Below are positions 6,558 through 12,702 of a stretch of 16,177 bases of DNA, in pieces (the stretch's first letter is position 1; every line of letters starts with the position of its first letter). The position numbers and the translations under genes were made by a program. The notes under the pieces are model-generated. The model did no database searches and was not told the origin of the DNA. It was given only the letters and a program-made list of their open reading frames with translations. The DNA is from Actinomycetes bacterium (GTDB lineage Bacteria; Actinomycetota; Actinomycetes; Actinomycetales; Cellulomonadaceae), in NCBI GenBank assembly GCA_023412515.1, contig JAEYNO010000303.1:1-16177 (forward strand). Reading direction: 5' to 3'.

Positions 6558-6620
6558 CCCCCACGCCCTTGCGGGCACTAGCACCTCAAGCTAGCGCGTC
6601 TGCCATTCCGCCACCCGGAC
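6538..6620 (-). tRNA. tRNA-Leu (anticodon GAG)
   Basis: The minus strand reads as a complete 83-nt class II tRNA: acceptor GTCCGGG/TCCGGAC (closing with a G-U pair), D-arm GCGGAATGGCAGACGC, anticodon arm CTAGC-TTGAGGT-GCTAG with GAG at the loop centre, a long variable arm TGCCCGCAAGGGCGT, T-arm GGGGG-TTCAAGT-CCCCC, and discriminator A. CCA is not encoded. The long variable arm and GAG anticodon identify leucine (CUC/CUU codons). Its 3' end is the target of the islet. Confidence 0.96.
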
Positions 6621-6664
6621 AGGTGGTCGTCGAGTGCCCTTCCGGGCGCCTCGGCGCGGCAGAA

Positions 6665-6670
6665 AACATA
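6665..6670 (-). promoter_or_regulatory. Putative -10 box of tRNA-Leu
   Basis: The minus strand shows TATGTT in an A/T-rich patch (AGAAAACATA on the plus strand) that stands out in this GC-rich region, about 45 nt upstream of the mature tRNA 5' end. The -35 is not convincing. Confidence 0.45.
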
Positions 6671-6800
6671 CCACGGTGCGGGGGCGGTCCTCGCACCGGT
6701 GCGTGCGGCCCGCACCACGTGGGCGGGTCGTCGGGCCGCAGGTCGCCGCCGGGGGCAGACTGCACGTGACGACGTTCACGACGCGCGGGAGGTCCAGGGC

Positions 6801-8129
6801 ATGGGCGAGGCAGCAGGGGCCCGTTCGGCGGCCGGGGCCATCAGCCCCGCGGCACGCAAGGTCGCCGGCGGGCGGCGCAACGCGGCCGTGACCGGTCACG
6901 AAGAGACGGCCCCGCGGTGGCTGCGCCGCTCGGCGGGGGTCTCGTGGCGGCTGCTCGTGGTGCTCGCGGCCGTCGTCGTCGTGTTCTACGCCACGTCGCG
7001 CGTCACGCTGCTGTTCGTCGCCGTGTTCCTCGCGCTGGTCTTCACGGCCGTGCTGCGGCCGCTCGTCGACGTCATGGACCGGGTCATGCCGCGCGGGCTC
7101 GCGACGGCGCTGTCGCTGCTCTCCGGGATCCTGTTCTTCCTCGGCATGCTCACGTACGTCGGGTACTCGATCGCGACGCAGTGGGACAACCTCAGCAAGC
7201 AGTTCGCGAGCGGCATCAACCAGATCACCCAGTACCTCGAGAGCGGGTCGCTGCCGTTCACGATCACGAACGAGCAGATCGCCGAGTGGATCGACAACGG
7301 GCTGAAGTGGGTCCAGGAGCACGCGGGCGACCTCGCGAGCCAGGCCGCGGCGAGCGCCGGCTCGGTGGCCGTCGGGTTCACCGCGCTCGCGCTCGCGATC
7401 TTCTGCACGATCTTCTTCCTGGCGCGCGGCTCGTCGATGTGGACGTGGTTCCTCAACCAGCTCCCCGCCCGCAACCGCGAGACCTGGATGACCGCGGGAG
7501 CGGCCGGCTGGTACACGTTCTCCGGGTACACCCGCGGCACCGTGATCATCGCGTTCACCGACGGGATCCTCGCGTTCACGCTGCTCACGATCATGGGCGT
7601 GCCGCTCGCCGCGCCGCTGGCGGTGCTCGTGTTCATCGGCGCGTTCATCCCGCTCATCGGCGCACCGGCCGCCATGGTCGTCGCGATGATCGTCGCGCTC
7701 GCCGCGAACGGGCTGTGGTCGGCGGTCTTCGTGGGCGTCGGGATCGCGCTCATCGGCCAGCTCGAGGGGCACGTCCTGCAGCCGCTCATCATGGGCAAGC
7801 AGGTCTCCCTGCACCCCGTGGTGGTCGCGCTCGCGGTCACGGCGGGCACGCTCACCGCGGGCATCCTCGGTGCCGTCATCTCCGTGCCGCTGGTCGCGGT
7901 CGCGTGGGCCGTGTACTCGCACCTGCGCACGCTCGACCCGCCGATGGACGAGGGGGAGGACGACGCCGACGACGCGCGCGACGCCTCCCGCGAGGGCGAC
8001 CGAGCCGACTCCGGGGGCGGCTCCGACGACGAGCTGCCCCTCACGTCGGGCGCCGGCGGGCACGTGACCGGCGATCCGGGCGACCCGCGTGCATCCGACG
8101 GCGGCCCCGCGACCGGCCCGTCGACCTGA
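6801..8129 (+). CDS. AI-2E family transporter (PerM/YdiK-like membrane protein)
   Basis: The product has 442 residues from ATG at 6801, with GGGAGG 8 nt upstream; the upstream open frame is low-quality sequence. The order of features is typical of the family: a pair of N-terminal membrane segments (LLVVLAAVVVVFYATSRVTLLFVAVFLALVFTAVL), the DVMDRVMPRGLATALSLL block, another segment, an extracytoplasmic helical region of about 90 residues, then hydrophobic hairpins including VFIGAFIPLIGAPAAMVVAMIVAL and the conserved GQLEGHVLQPLIMGKQVSLHPVVVALAV signature, and GAVISVPLVAVAWAVY. A cytoplasmic acidic, low-complexity tail of about 65 residues follows. Family members export small molecules or, in some cases, act in Na+/H+ exchange; the substrate here is unknown. 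The gene is monocistronic, with a hairpin downstream. Confidence 0.9.
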   Translation: MGEAAGARSAAGAISPAARKVAGGRRNAAVTGHEETAPRWLRRSAGVSWRLLVVLAAVVVVFYATSRVTLLFVAVFLALVFTAVLRPLVDVMDRVMPRGLATALSLLSGILFFLGMLTYVGYSIATQWDNLSKQFASGINQITQYLESGSLPFTITNEQIAEWIDNGLKWVQEHAGDLASQAAASAGSVAVGFTALALAIFCTIFFLARGSSMWTWFLNQLPARNRETWMTAGAAGWYTFSGYTRGTVIIAFTDGILAFTLLTIMGVPLAAPLAVLVFIGAFIPLIGAPAAMVVAMIVALAANGLWSAVFVGVGIALIGQLEGHVLQPLIMGKQVSLHPVVVALAVTAGTLTAGILGAVISVPLVAVAWAVYSHLRTLDPPMDEGEDDADDARDASREGDRADSGGGSDDELPLTSGAGGHVTGDPGDPRASDGGPATGPST

Positions 8130-8173
8130 CCGCGTCGGCCTGACTCGTCGGCCCGCTCCGTGGCCCATCGCGG

Positions 8174-8211
8174 GCTTCGGCCGGTTCTCGCGCCTTGTGA
8201 CCGGCCGAAGC
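8174..8211. terminator. Strong hairpin after the AI-2E family gene
   Basis: GCTTCGGCCGGT (8174-8185) pairs perfectly with ACCGGCCGAAGC (8200-8211) over 12 bp with a 14-nt loop, 45 bp after the stop codon. There is no U-tract, which is usual for high-GC actinobacterial terminators. The rest of 8130-8333 shows nothing else I can name. Confidence 0.55.
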
Positions 8212-8333
8212 GCGCGCTCGGCCGGGTCGGCGGGCGCGGGGGCGCGGTGGTCCGTGCCGGCCGGTGGCACGTGACGCGCGGACGGTGCGGCGGCAGGTGG
8301 CCGGCGTCCGGCGACGGAGAGGCCGTGTCGGCA

Positions 8334-8363
8334 TTGTCGTTCGAACAGGTGTTCGAGTAGTCT
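8334..8363 (+). promoter_or_regulatory. dinB promoter with embedded LexA (SOS) box
   Basis: TTGTCG (-35, 8334-8339) and TAGTCT (-10, 8358-8363) are 18 bp apart. Between them lies TCGAACAGGTGTTCGA (8341-8356), a perfect match to the actinobacterial and Gram-positive SOS box pattern TCGAAC-N4-GTTCGA. LexA bound here would block RNA polymerase directly. The -10 ends 6 nt before the ATG, so the mRNA is probably leaderless. Confidence 0.85.
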
Positions 8364-8369
8364 CGGGTC

Positions 8370-9626
8370 ATGTCCGGGGCCACGATCCTGCACGCCGACC
8401 TGGACGCGTTCTACGCGTCGGTCGAGCAGCTGTTGGACCCGACGCTGCGCGGCCGGCCCCTCGCCGTCGGCGGCAGCGCGCAGGGCGGCGTCGTGCTCGC
8501 CGCGTCGTACGAGGCCAAGGCGTACGGCGTCGCGGGCGGCATGCCGGGGTGGCGCGCCGCGCGGCTGTGCCCGTCGCTGCGGTTCGTGCCCGGGCGGTTC
8601 CGCGAGTACCAGCCGCTCGCGGACCGCGTCATGGAGATCCTCGGTGACGTCACGCCGGCGGTCGAGCGGATCTCGATCGACGAGGCGTTCCTCGACGTCT
8701 CCGGCTCGACGCACCTGTTCGGCCCGCCGGCGCACATCGCGGCGCTGCTGCGCCGCCGCGTCCGCGACGAGGTCGGGTTGCCGATCTCGGTCGGCGTCGC
8801 ACGCACCAAGCACCTCGCGAAGATCGCCTCGCAGGTCGCCAAGCCCGACGGGCTCGTGGTCGTCGAGCCCGAGCGCGAGCGCGCGTTCCTCGACCCGCTG
8901 CCCGTCGGGCTCATGTGGGGCGTCGGGCCCGTCGCGCGCGAACGGCTCGCGGAGCGCGGCATCACGACCATCGGCGAGCTCGCGCGCACCCCGTCGGACG
9001 CCGTCGAGCGGATCCTCGGCCACGCGACCGGCGCTCGGATGTCGGCGCTCGCGCACAACGAGGACCCGCGCCGCGTCGCCGGTGCCGGACGCGCACGGTC
9101 GGTGGGTGCGCAGTCGGCGCTCGGCCGGCAGGTCGCGACGCCCGCGCTCGTCCGCGAGGTGCTCAGCCACCTGGCGGACCGGGTCGCCGGGCGGCTGCGC
9201 GCCAAGGGGCGCGCCGGGCGCACCGTGACCGTCCGGGTGCGGTTCCCCGGCCTGCGGTCCGTCACGCGCTCGCTGACCCTCCCGGGGCCGGTCGCGACGA
9301 CGCTCACGCTCACCGAGGTGGCCGAGCAGCTCGCGTGGCAGGCGATCCGCGACCAGCCCGGCCGCGACGTCGAGATCACGCTGCTCGCGGTGTCGGTCAC
9401 CGGCATCGTCGAGCAGGAGGCGCTCCAGCTCGAGCTCGCGCTGCACCCCGACGACCCGCGCCGCCCGGGGTCCGAGCACGGCGCCGCGCGCTGGGCCGTC
9501 GACCGGTCGGTCGACGCCGTGCGCGCGCGGTTCGGTGCCCACGCCGTCGGGTACCTGCCCGCCGCGATGCCGCGCCTGCACACCGTGCCGGACGAGTTCC
9601 GCGAGCTCGCCGAGAAGGACAGGTGA
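8370..9626 (+). CDS. dinB: DNA polymerase IV (Y-family, translesion)
   Basis: The product has 418 residues. Palm motifs are intact: HADLDAFYASVEQ with D10 and steric-gate Tyr15, the SYEAKAYGVAGGMP finger segment, and SIDEAFLDV with catalytic D104 and E105. Then follow SVGVARTKHLAKIASQVAKPDG and LMWGVGPVARERLAERGITTIGEL (helix-hairpin-helix thumb) and a C-terminal little-finger domain with TVRVRFPGLRSVTRSLTL. Because the acidic residues are present this is an active polymerase and not the inactive ImuB paralogue. It copies damaged DNA and is made during the SOS response, in agreement with the LexA box in its promoter. The ATG at 8370 has no Shine-Dalgarno but sits 6 nt after the -10. I do not see a clear terminal beta-clamp motif; QLELALHP near residue 355 is a weak candidate. 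Confidence 0.95.
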   Translation: MSGATILHADLDAFYASVEQLLDPTLRGRPLAVGGSAQGGVVLAASYEAKAYGVAGGMPGWRAARLCPSLRFVPGRFREYQPLADRVMEILGDVTPAVERISIDEAFLDVSGSTHLFGPPAHIAALLRRRVRDEVGLPISVGVARTKHLAKIASQVAKPDGLVVVEPERERAFLDPLPVGLMWGVGPVARERLAERGITTIGELARTPSDAVERILGHATGARMSALAHNEDPRRVAGAGRARSVGAQSALGRQVATPALVREVLSHLADRVAGRLRAKGRAGRTVTVRVRFPGLRSVTRSLTLPGPVATTLTLTEVAEQLAWQAIRDQPGRDVEITLLAVSVTGIVEQEALQLELALHPDDPRRPGSEHGAARWAVDRSVDAVRARFGAHAVGYLPAAMPRLHTVPDEFRELAEKDR

Positions 9627-9670
9627 TCCGGCGCGGTGCCGCGGCGGACAGCCGCCCGCGGTGGCGAGGT

Positions 9671-9712
9671 GCTGCCGCCGCCGTCCCGCTGCCGCCGTCC
9701 CGCTGCCGCCGT
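9671..9712. repeat. 14-bp tandem repeat
   Basis: CCCGCTGCCGCCGT occurs perfectly at 9685-9698 and 9699-9712, with a diverged copy at 9671-9684. It lies in the non-coding gap between dinB and the XRE gene. Confidence 0.6.
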
Positions 9713-9721
9713 TCTGCCGCC

Positions 9722-9808
9722 GACCTCCCGCTCGCGCCGTTTCTCCCGCCGACCTCCCGCTCGCGCCGTTTCCCCCGCCGACCTCCCGCTCACGGCGTTC
9801 TGCCGTCA
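9722..9808. repeat. 29-bp tandem repeat, three copies
   Basis: Units start at 9722, 9751 and 9780, each with GACCTCCCGCTC. The first two differ at one position; the third diverges after its twelfth base. The sequence before 9722 looks like a more degenerate copy. As 29 is not a multiple of three and no start is suitably placed, it is not a coding repeat. It ends about 35 bp before the -10 of the XRE gene. Confidence 0.65.
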
Positions 9809-9841
9809 GCGGATCGGCCCGCGCCCGGCGGGGAGCGTCGC

Positions 9842-9847
9842 TAGGTT
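9842..9847 (+). promoter_or_regulatory. Putative -10 box of the XRE regulator
   Basis: TAGGTT fits TANNNT and ends exactly 6 nt before the ATG at 9854. There is no Shine-Dalgarno sequence in between, so translation is probably leaderless. Confidence 0.5.
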
Positions 9848-9853
9848 CGGCCC

Positions 9854-10432
9854 ATGGAGCCCCGTGCCGTGACGCTCACGCCCACGCACCGCCACCCGTC
9901 GTCGTGGCGGCGCACCATCGGTGCGCTCCTGCGGGCCGCCCGGGAGGAACGCGCGCTGCGGCTCGTCGACGTCGCCGCGCGGGCGCGGCTCTCGCCCCAG
10001 TACCTCTCCGAGGTCGAGCGCGGACGCAAGGAGCCGTCGTCCGAGGTGCTCGCCGCGCTCACCGACGCGCTCGGGCTCACCCTCGTCGACCTCGCCCGTG
10101 GCATCGCGACGGCGCTTGGAGCCGACGCGAGCGCCCCGCGCGACCGGGCGCGCGCCGGGACCGACCGCGCCTCCGGCCGCCGCGTGATCGACGGTCCAGC
10201 CCGTGACGGGCGCGTCCACGGCGGTCCGCTCGACGCCCCGACGCCCGGCGACCGTGGGGGTGTCGAGCAGGGCGCGCTCGTGCCCCACGGGCCGGTCGTC
10301 GACCTCACGGCGTCCGTGCCGGCCGGCGCACCGCACGTCGTCCCGGGCCTCGTCACCTCGGGTCTCTTCACCTCGGGCCTCGCCGTCGAGGACGGCCCCG
10401 GCGACGGCGGCCTCGTGCTGCTCGCGGCCTGA
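9854..10432 (+). CDS. ClgR/PopR-like XRE-family transcription regulator with C-terminal Ala-Ala
   Basis: The product has 192 residues. Residues about 18-82 form a helix-turn-helix domain (IGALLRAAREERALRLVDVAARARLSPQYLSEVERGRKEPSSEVLAALTDALGLTLVDLA), very close to the ClgR and PopR pattern ARLSPQYLSEVERGRKEPSSE. ClgR controls clp protease genes in actinobacteria, and PopR controls clpP3-clpP4 in Streptomyces, next to which it lies. Here two clpP genes are the convergent neighbours, supporting the same role. The remainder, residues 83-192, is a disordered Gly/Ala/Pro/Asp-rich extension longer than I expect for ClgR. The last residues are GGLVLLAA; PopR and ClgR are themselves degraded by ClpP, and for PopR the terminal Ala-Ala is known to be needed. 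Whether it is a ClgR or a PopR orthologue cannot be decided here. The start is set by the -10 6 nt upstream. Confidence 0.85.
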   Translation: MEPRAVTLTPTHRHPSSWRRTIGALLRAAREERALRLVDVAARARLSPQYLSEVERGRKEPSSEVLAALTDALGLTLVDLARGIATALGADASAPRDRARAGTDRASGRRVIDGPARDGRVHGGPLDAPTPGDRGGVEQGALVPHGPVVDLTASVPAGAPHVVPGLVTSGLFTSGLAVEDGPGDGGLVLLAA

Positions 10433-10454
10433 CGCGCGGCATTCGGCCGATGCC

Positions 10455-10580
10455 GGTTCGACGGCGTGCGCCGCTGGCACGACGCCGTCCGCCCCTGGCG
10501 CGACGGCGTGCGACGCCGGCGCGACGGCCTCCGCCGCAGGCGCGACGGCGTCCAAGGCCGGCACGACGACGCCCGGAGGC
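10455..10580. repeat. 21-bp tandem repeat, six units
   Basis: Units begin at 10455, 10476, 10497, 10518, 10539 and 10560. Four of them start GGC(G/A)CGACG, and the pattern GACGSCGTSC recurs with substitutions. The block lies in the 169-bp gap between the 3' ends of the XRE gene and clpP. Because the period is seven codons, every frame reads as a heptad (for example AVAPAxx on the minus strand), but no start codon and ribosome site support a gene. It is therefore treated as non-coding. Confidence 0.65.
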
Positions 10581-10601
10581 CCGTGGACCCCGGGCGCCCC
10601 C

Positions 10602-11195
10602 TCACGCGTCGCGCGACGCGAGCACGTGGTCCGCGATGCCGTACGCGACCGCCTGCTCGGCCGTCAGCACGAGGTCGCGGTCGGTGTCACGGCGCAGCGT
10701 CGCGACGTCCTTGCCGGTGTGCCGCGCGAGCACCTCCTCGAGCTGACCGCGCACGCGCACCACCTCGTCCGCCGCGAGGATCAGGTCCGGGATCGTGCCC
10801 TCGCCGCGCGTCGAGGGCTGGTGCAGCACCACGCGGCCGTGCGCGAGGACCGCGCGCCGCCCGGGCGCGCCGCCCGCCAGCAGCACCGCCGCGGTCGACG
10901 CGGCCTGGCCGACGCAGATCGTCTCGACCGCGGGACGCACGTACTGCATCGCGTCGTACACCGCGAGCATCGCGGACGGCGACCCGCCGGGGGAGTTCAC
11001 GTACAGCCGGATCGGCTGCTCGGCCGACTCTGCCTCCAGGTGGATGAGCTGCGCGACCAGCACGTTCGCGACCCCGTCGTCGATCTCGGTGCCGAGGTAG
11101 ACGATCCGCTCGGACAGCAGGCGGCTGAACACGTCCACCGACCGCTCGACGGCGCCGTGCCGCTCCAGGACGTTCGGCACCAGGTAGCCGCTCAT
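10602..11195 (-). CDS. clpP: ATP-dependent Clp protease proteolytic subunit (second of the pair)
   Basis: The product has 197 residues starting MSGYLVPNVLERHGAVERSVDVFSRLLSERIVYLGTEID. The catalytic triad is visible: Ser in VGQAAST, His in VVLHQPSTRGEG and Asp in RRDTDRDLVLTAEQAVAYGIAD. The oxyanion-region glycines (NSPGGS) are present. ClpP forms the tetradecameric chamber that works with ClpC/ClpX to degrade proteins; actinobacterial ClpP rings are often mixed from two paralogues, which fits the tandem arrangement. The ATG overlaps the TGA of the upstream clpP by 4 nt (ATGA), so translation is coupled. Neither tig nor clpX, which normally flank the main clpP1-clpP2 operon, is nearby, so this is more likely an additional pair akin to clpP3-clpP4. 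Confidence 0.93.
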   Translation of the reverse strand: MSGYLVPNVLERHGAVERSVDVFSRLLSERIVYLGTEIDDGVANVLVAQLIHLEAESAEQPIRLYVNSPGGSPSAMLAVYDAMQYVRPAVETICVGQAASTAAVLLAGGAPGRRAVLAHGRVVLHQPSTRGEGTIPDLILAADEVVRVRGQLEEVLARHTGKDVATLRRDTDRDLVLTAEQAVAYGIADHVLASRDA

Positions 11196-11821
11196 GCGCC
11201 GAACCCCGTCCCACCGATGCCGACCGCGCCGCGCAGCGTGCCCGACGGCCGGACGTCCGCCAGCCGCTCCGCGACGGCGTCGACGAACCCGTACGCGAGC
11301 GCCTCCTGCGCCGTGAACCACCGGTCCCGCAGCGAGTCCTCCCGCACGCGCTCGACGCTCTGGCCGGTGTGCTGCGCGATCAGGCCGAGCACGGTGTCGC
11401 GCGTGTGCCGCAGCTCGTCGGCCTGCAGCTCGACGTCGACGGCCGAGCCGCCGATCCCGGCGGAGCCCTGGTGCAGCAGCACGCGCGCGTGCGGCAGCGC
11501 GAACCGCTTGCCGGGCGTGCCCGCCGAGAGCAGGAACTGCCCCGCGCTCGCGGCCGTGCCGACCGCGACGGTGCGGACGTCGTTGGGGACGAGCCGCATG
11601 ACGTCGTGGATCGCGAGCATCGCCGCGACGGACCCGCCGGGCGAGCTGATCCACAGCGTGATGTCGGCGCTCGGGTCCTCGGTCGCGAGGAGCACGAGCT
11701 GGTGGCACAGGCGGTTGCCGACGTGCTCGTCGAGCGCGGTGCCCAGGACGAGGACGCGGTCGTGCGCGAGTCGTGCGAGCAGCTCGTCGTCGAAGGCGCT
11801 GGATCGGGTCTGCGTGGTCAT
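11192..11821 (-). CDS. clpP: ATP-dependent Clp protease proteolytic subunit (first of the pair)
   Basis: The product has 209 residues from ATG at 11821, preceded by GGGTGGGG as a ribosome site; the open frame continues upstream to 11911 but is low-complexity. Active-site residues are present: Ser in VGTAASAG, His in VLLHQGSAGIGG and Asp in REDSLRDRWFTAQEALAYGFVD. The usual Pro after HQ in the HQP handle region is replaced by Gly, a small deviation also worth noting for pairing with the other subunit. It ends with a Gly-rich tail (GIGGTGFGA). It is the first gene of a two-gene clpP operon and overlaps the next by 4 nt. The upstream gap (11822-11933) contains an inverted repeat and a direct repeat that may be regulator sites. 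Confidence 0.93.
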   Translation of the reverse strand: MTTQTRSSAFDDELLARLAHDRVLVLGTALDEHVGNRLCHQLVLLATEDPSADITLWISSPGGSVAAMLAIHDVMRLVPNDVRTVAVGTAASAGQFLLSAGTPGKRFALPHARVLLHQGSAGIGGSAVDVELQADELRHTRDTVLGLIAQHTGQSVERVREDSLRDRWFTAQEALAYGFVDAVAERLADVRPSGTLRGAVGIGGTGFGA

Positions 11822-11834
11822 GCCCCCACCCTGC

Positions 11835-11901
11835 GCGTGGTCGCCACGGCGCGGGGGCGGTCGCTGCCGTGGGCGGATCCGCCGTCGGCAGCGTGGTCGC
11901 C
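11835..11901. promoter_or_regulatory. Repeat-bearing control region upstream of the clpP pair
   Basis: GCGTGGTCGCC occurs at 11835-11845 and 11891-11901. Between them lies an inverted repeat: GCTGCCG (11863-11869) and CGGCAGC (11886-11892), around the 12-bp palindrome GGCGGATCCGCC (11872-11883). The arrangement could be an operator or activator site for the neighbouring ClgR/PopR-like regulator, or a hairpin terminator of the hydrolase gene. The sequence alone does not decide. Confidence 0.4.
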
Positions 11902-11933
11902 GCGCCCTCACGACGGCGCGTGCGGCGGGCGGG

Positions 11934-12668
11934 TCAGACGGGCTGCGGCGTGCGGTGCGTGAGCTCGCGCAGCGCGTCCAGCAGGACGCGGTTGAACGCC
12001 GCGGGCGCGTGCGAGTTCACGTCGTGGCCGGCGCGCGGCACGACCGTGAGGCGGGCACCGGGCCGTGCGCGCAGGTAGCGCCGCTCGTCGAGCCGCAGCG
12101 GGTCGCGCGCACCGTTGACGAGCCACACCGGCAGCAGCACGCGGCGCAGGTCGGTCAGCGGCGAGTACCCCGCCAGCGCGGTCAGCATGTCGGTGACGAC
12201 GTGCCACGTGCCCTGCCCGAGGCCGAGCCAGCGCGTCACGTGGTGCGCCGCGCGGCGGTACAGCGAGACGGGCTTTCCGCGGATCTCGGTCGAGCAGCCC
12301 GCGAGCACGACGCCCGCGATCCGCTGCTCGTACCGGCCGGCGTACGCGAGCGCGGTGTACCCGCCGAGCGACAGGCCGACCAGCAGCGGTGGCTCGGTGC
12401 ACGTCGTGACGGCGTCGTCGATCGCGCGGAGCGCGCCCTCGAGCGTGAACCGCTCGGCGGTGCGCGTGCCGTGCCCGGGGAGGTCGATGGCCAGGGTCGG
12501 GTGCCCGGAGGCGCGCAGCGCGTCGACCTGCGGGGACCAGATCGCCGACGACGTGCGAGTGCCGTGGACGAGCACGATGGGCCTGGCGATGACGGGCTCC
12601 TGCGGAGGTCGGGGGCGGTGTCCGCGAGGGAGGCTACGCGGCGAACCTGGGAAGGTGGTGCGCGTCAC
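11934..12668 (-). CDS. Alpha/beta-fold hydrolase
   Basis: The product has 244 residues from GTG at 12668. The alpha/beta hydrolase core is clear: IVLVHGTRTSSAIW (oxyanion loop HG), LAIDLPGHGTR, the nucleophile elbow GLSLGGY, an acid in NGARDPLRLDERR, and the histidine in VPRAGHDVNSHAP. A cap region lies between about residues 120 and 180. The substrate cannot be told; this size class covers esterases and haloperoxidase-like or lactone hydrolases. The start is uncertain: the first ~25 residues (TFPGSPRSLPRGHRPRPPQEP) are unlike a hydrolase N-terminus, and a strong AGGAG lies within them. The gene lies in a minus-strand run, 34 nt after the protease stop, and clpP follows. Confidence 0.85.
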   Translation of the reverse strand: MTRTTFPGSPRSLPRGHRPRPPQEPVIARPIVLVHGTRTSSAIWSPQVDALRASGHPTLAIDLPGHGTRTAERFTLEGALRAIDDAVTTCTEPPLLVGLSLGGYTALAYAGRYEQRIAGVVLAGCSTEIRGKPVSLYRRAAHHVTRWLGLGQGTWHVVTDMLTALAGYSPLTDLRRVLLPVWLVNGARDPLRLDERRYLRARPGARLTVVPRAGHDVNSHAPAAFNRVLLDALRELTHRTPQPV

Positions 12669-12702
12669 GGTTCCTGCACGGTGTCCTCACAGGTGTGCGT
12701 CC

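Noticed and set aside
6591..9581. A 996-codon open frame on the minus strand opposite the AI-2E family gene and dinB
   Set aside because: It is antisense to two well-supported genes and its Arg/Asp/His-rich product has no recognisable domain. Long false frames are normal in very GC-rich DNA.
9798..9804. TTCTGCC before the XRE gene, resembling a half of the PopR operator as I remember it (TTCTGCC inverted repeat)
   Set aside because: The second half is missing and the same string occurs by chance in the nearby repeats (9712-9718). My memory of the operator is not certain.
9671..9808. Possible CRISPR-like array because of about 29-bp repeats
   Set aside because: The units are directly adjacent with no unique spacers, and there are no cas genes.
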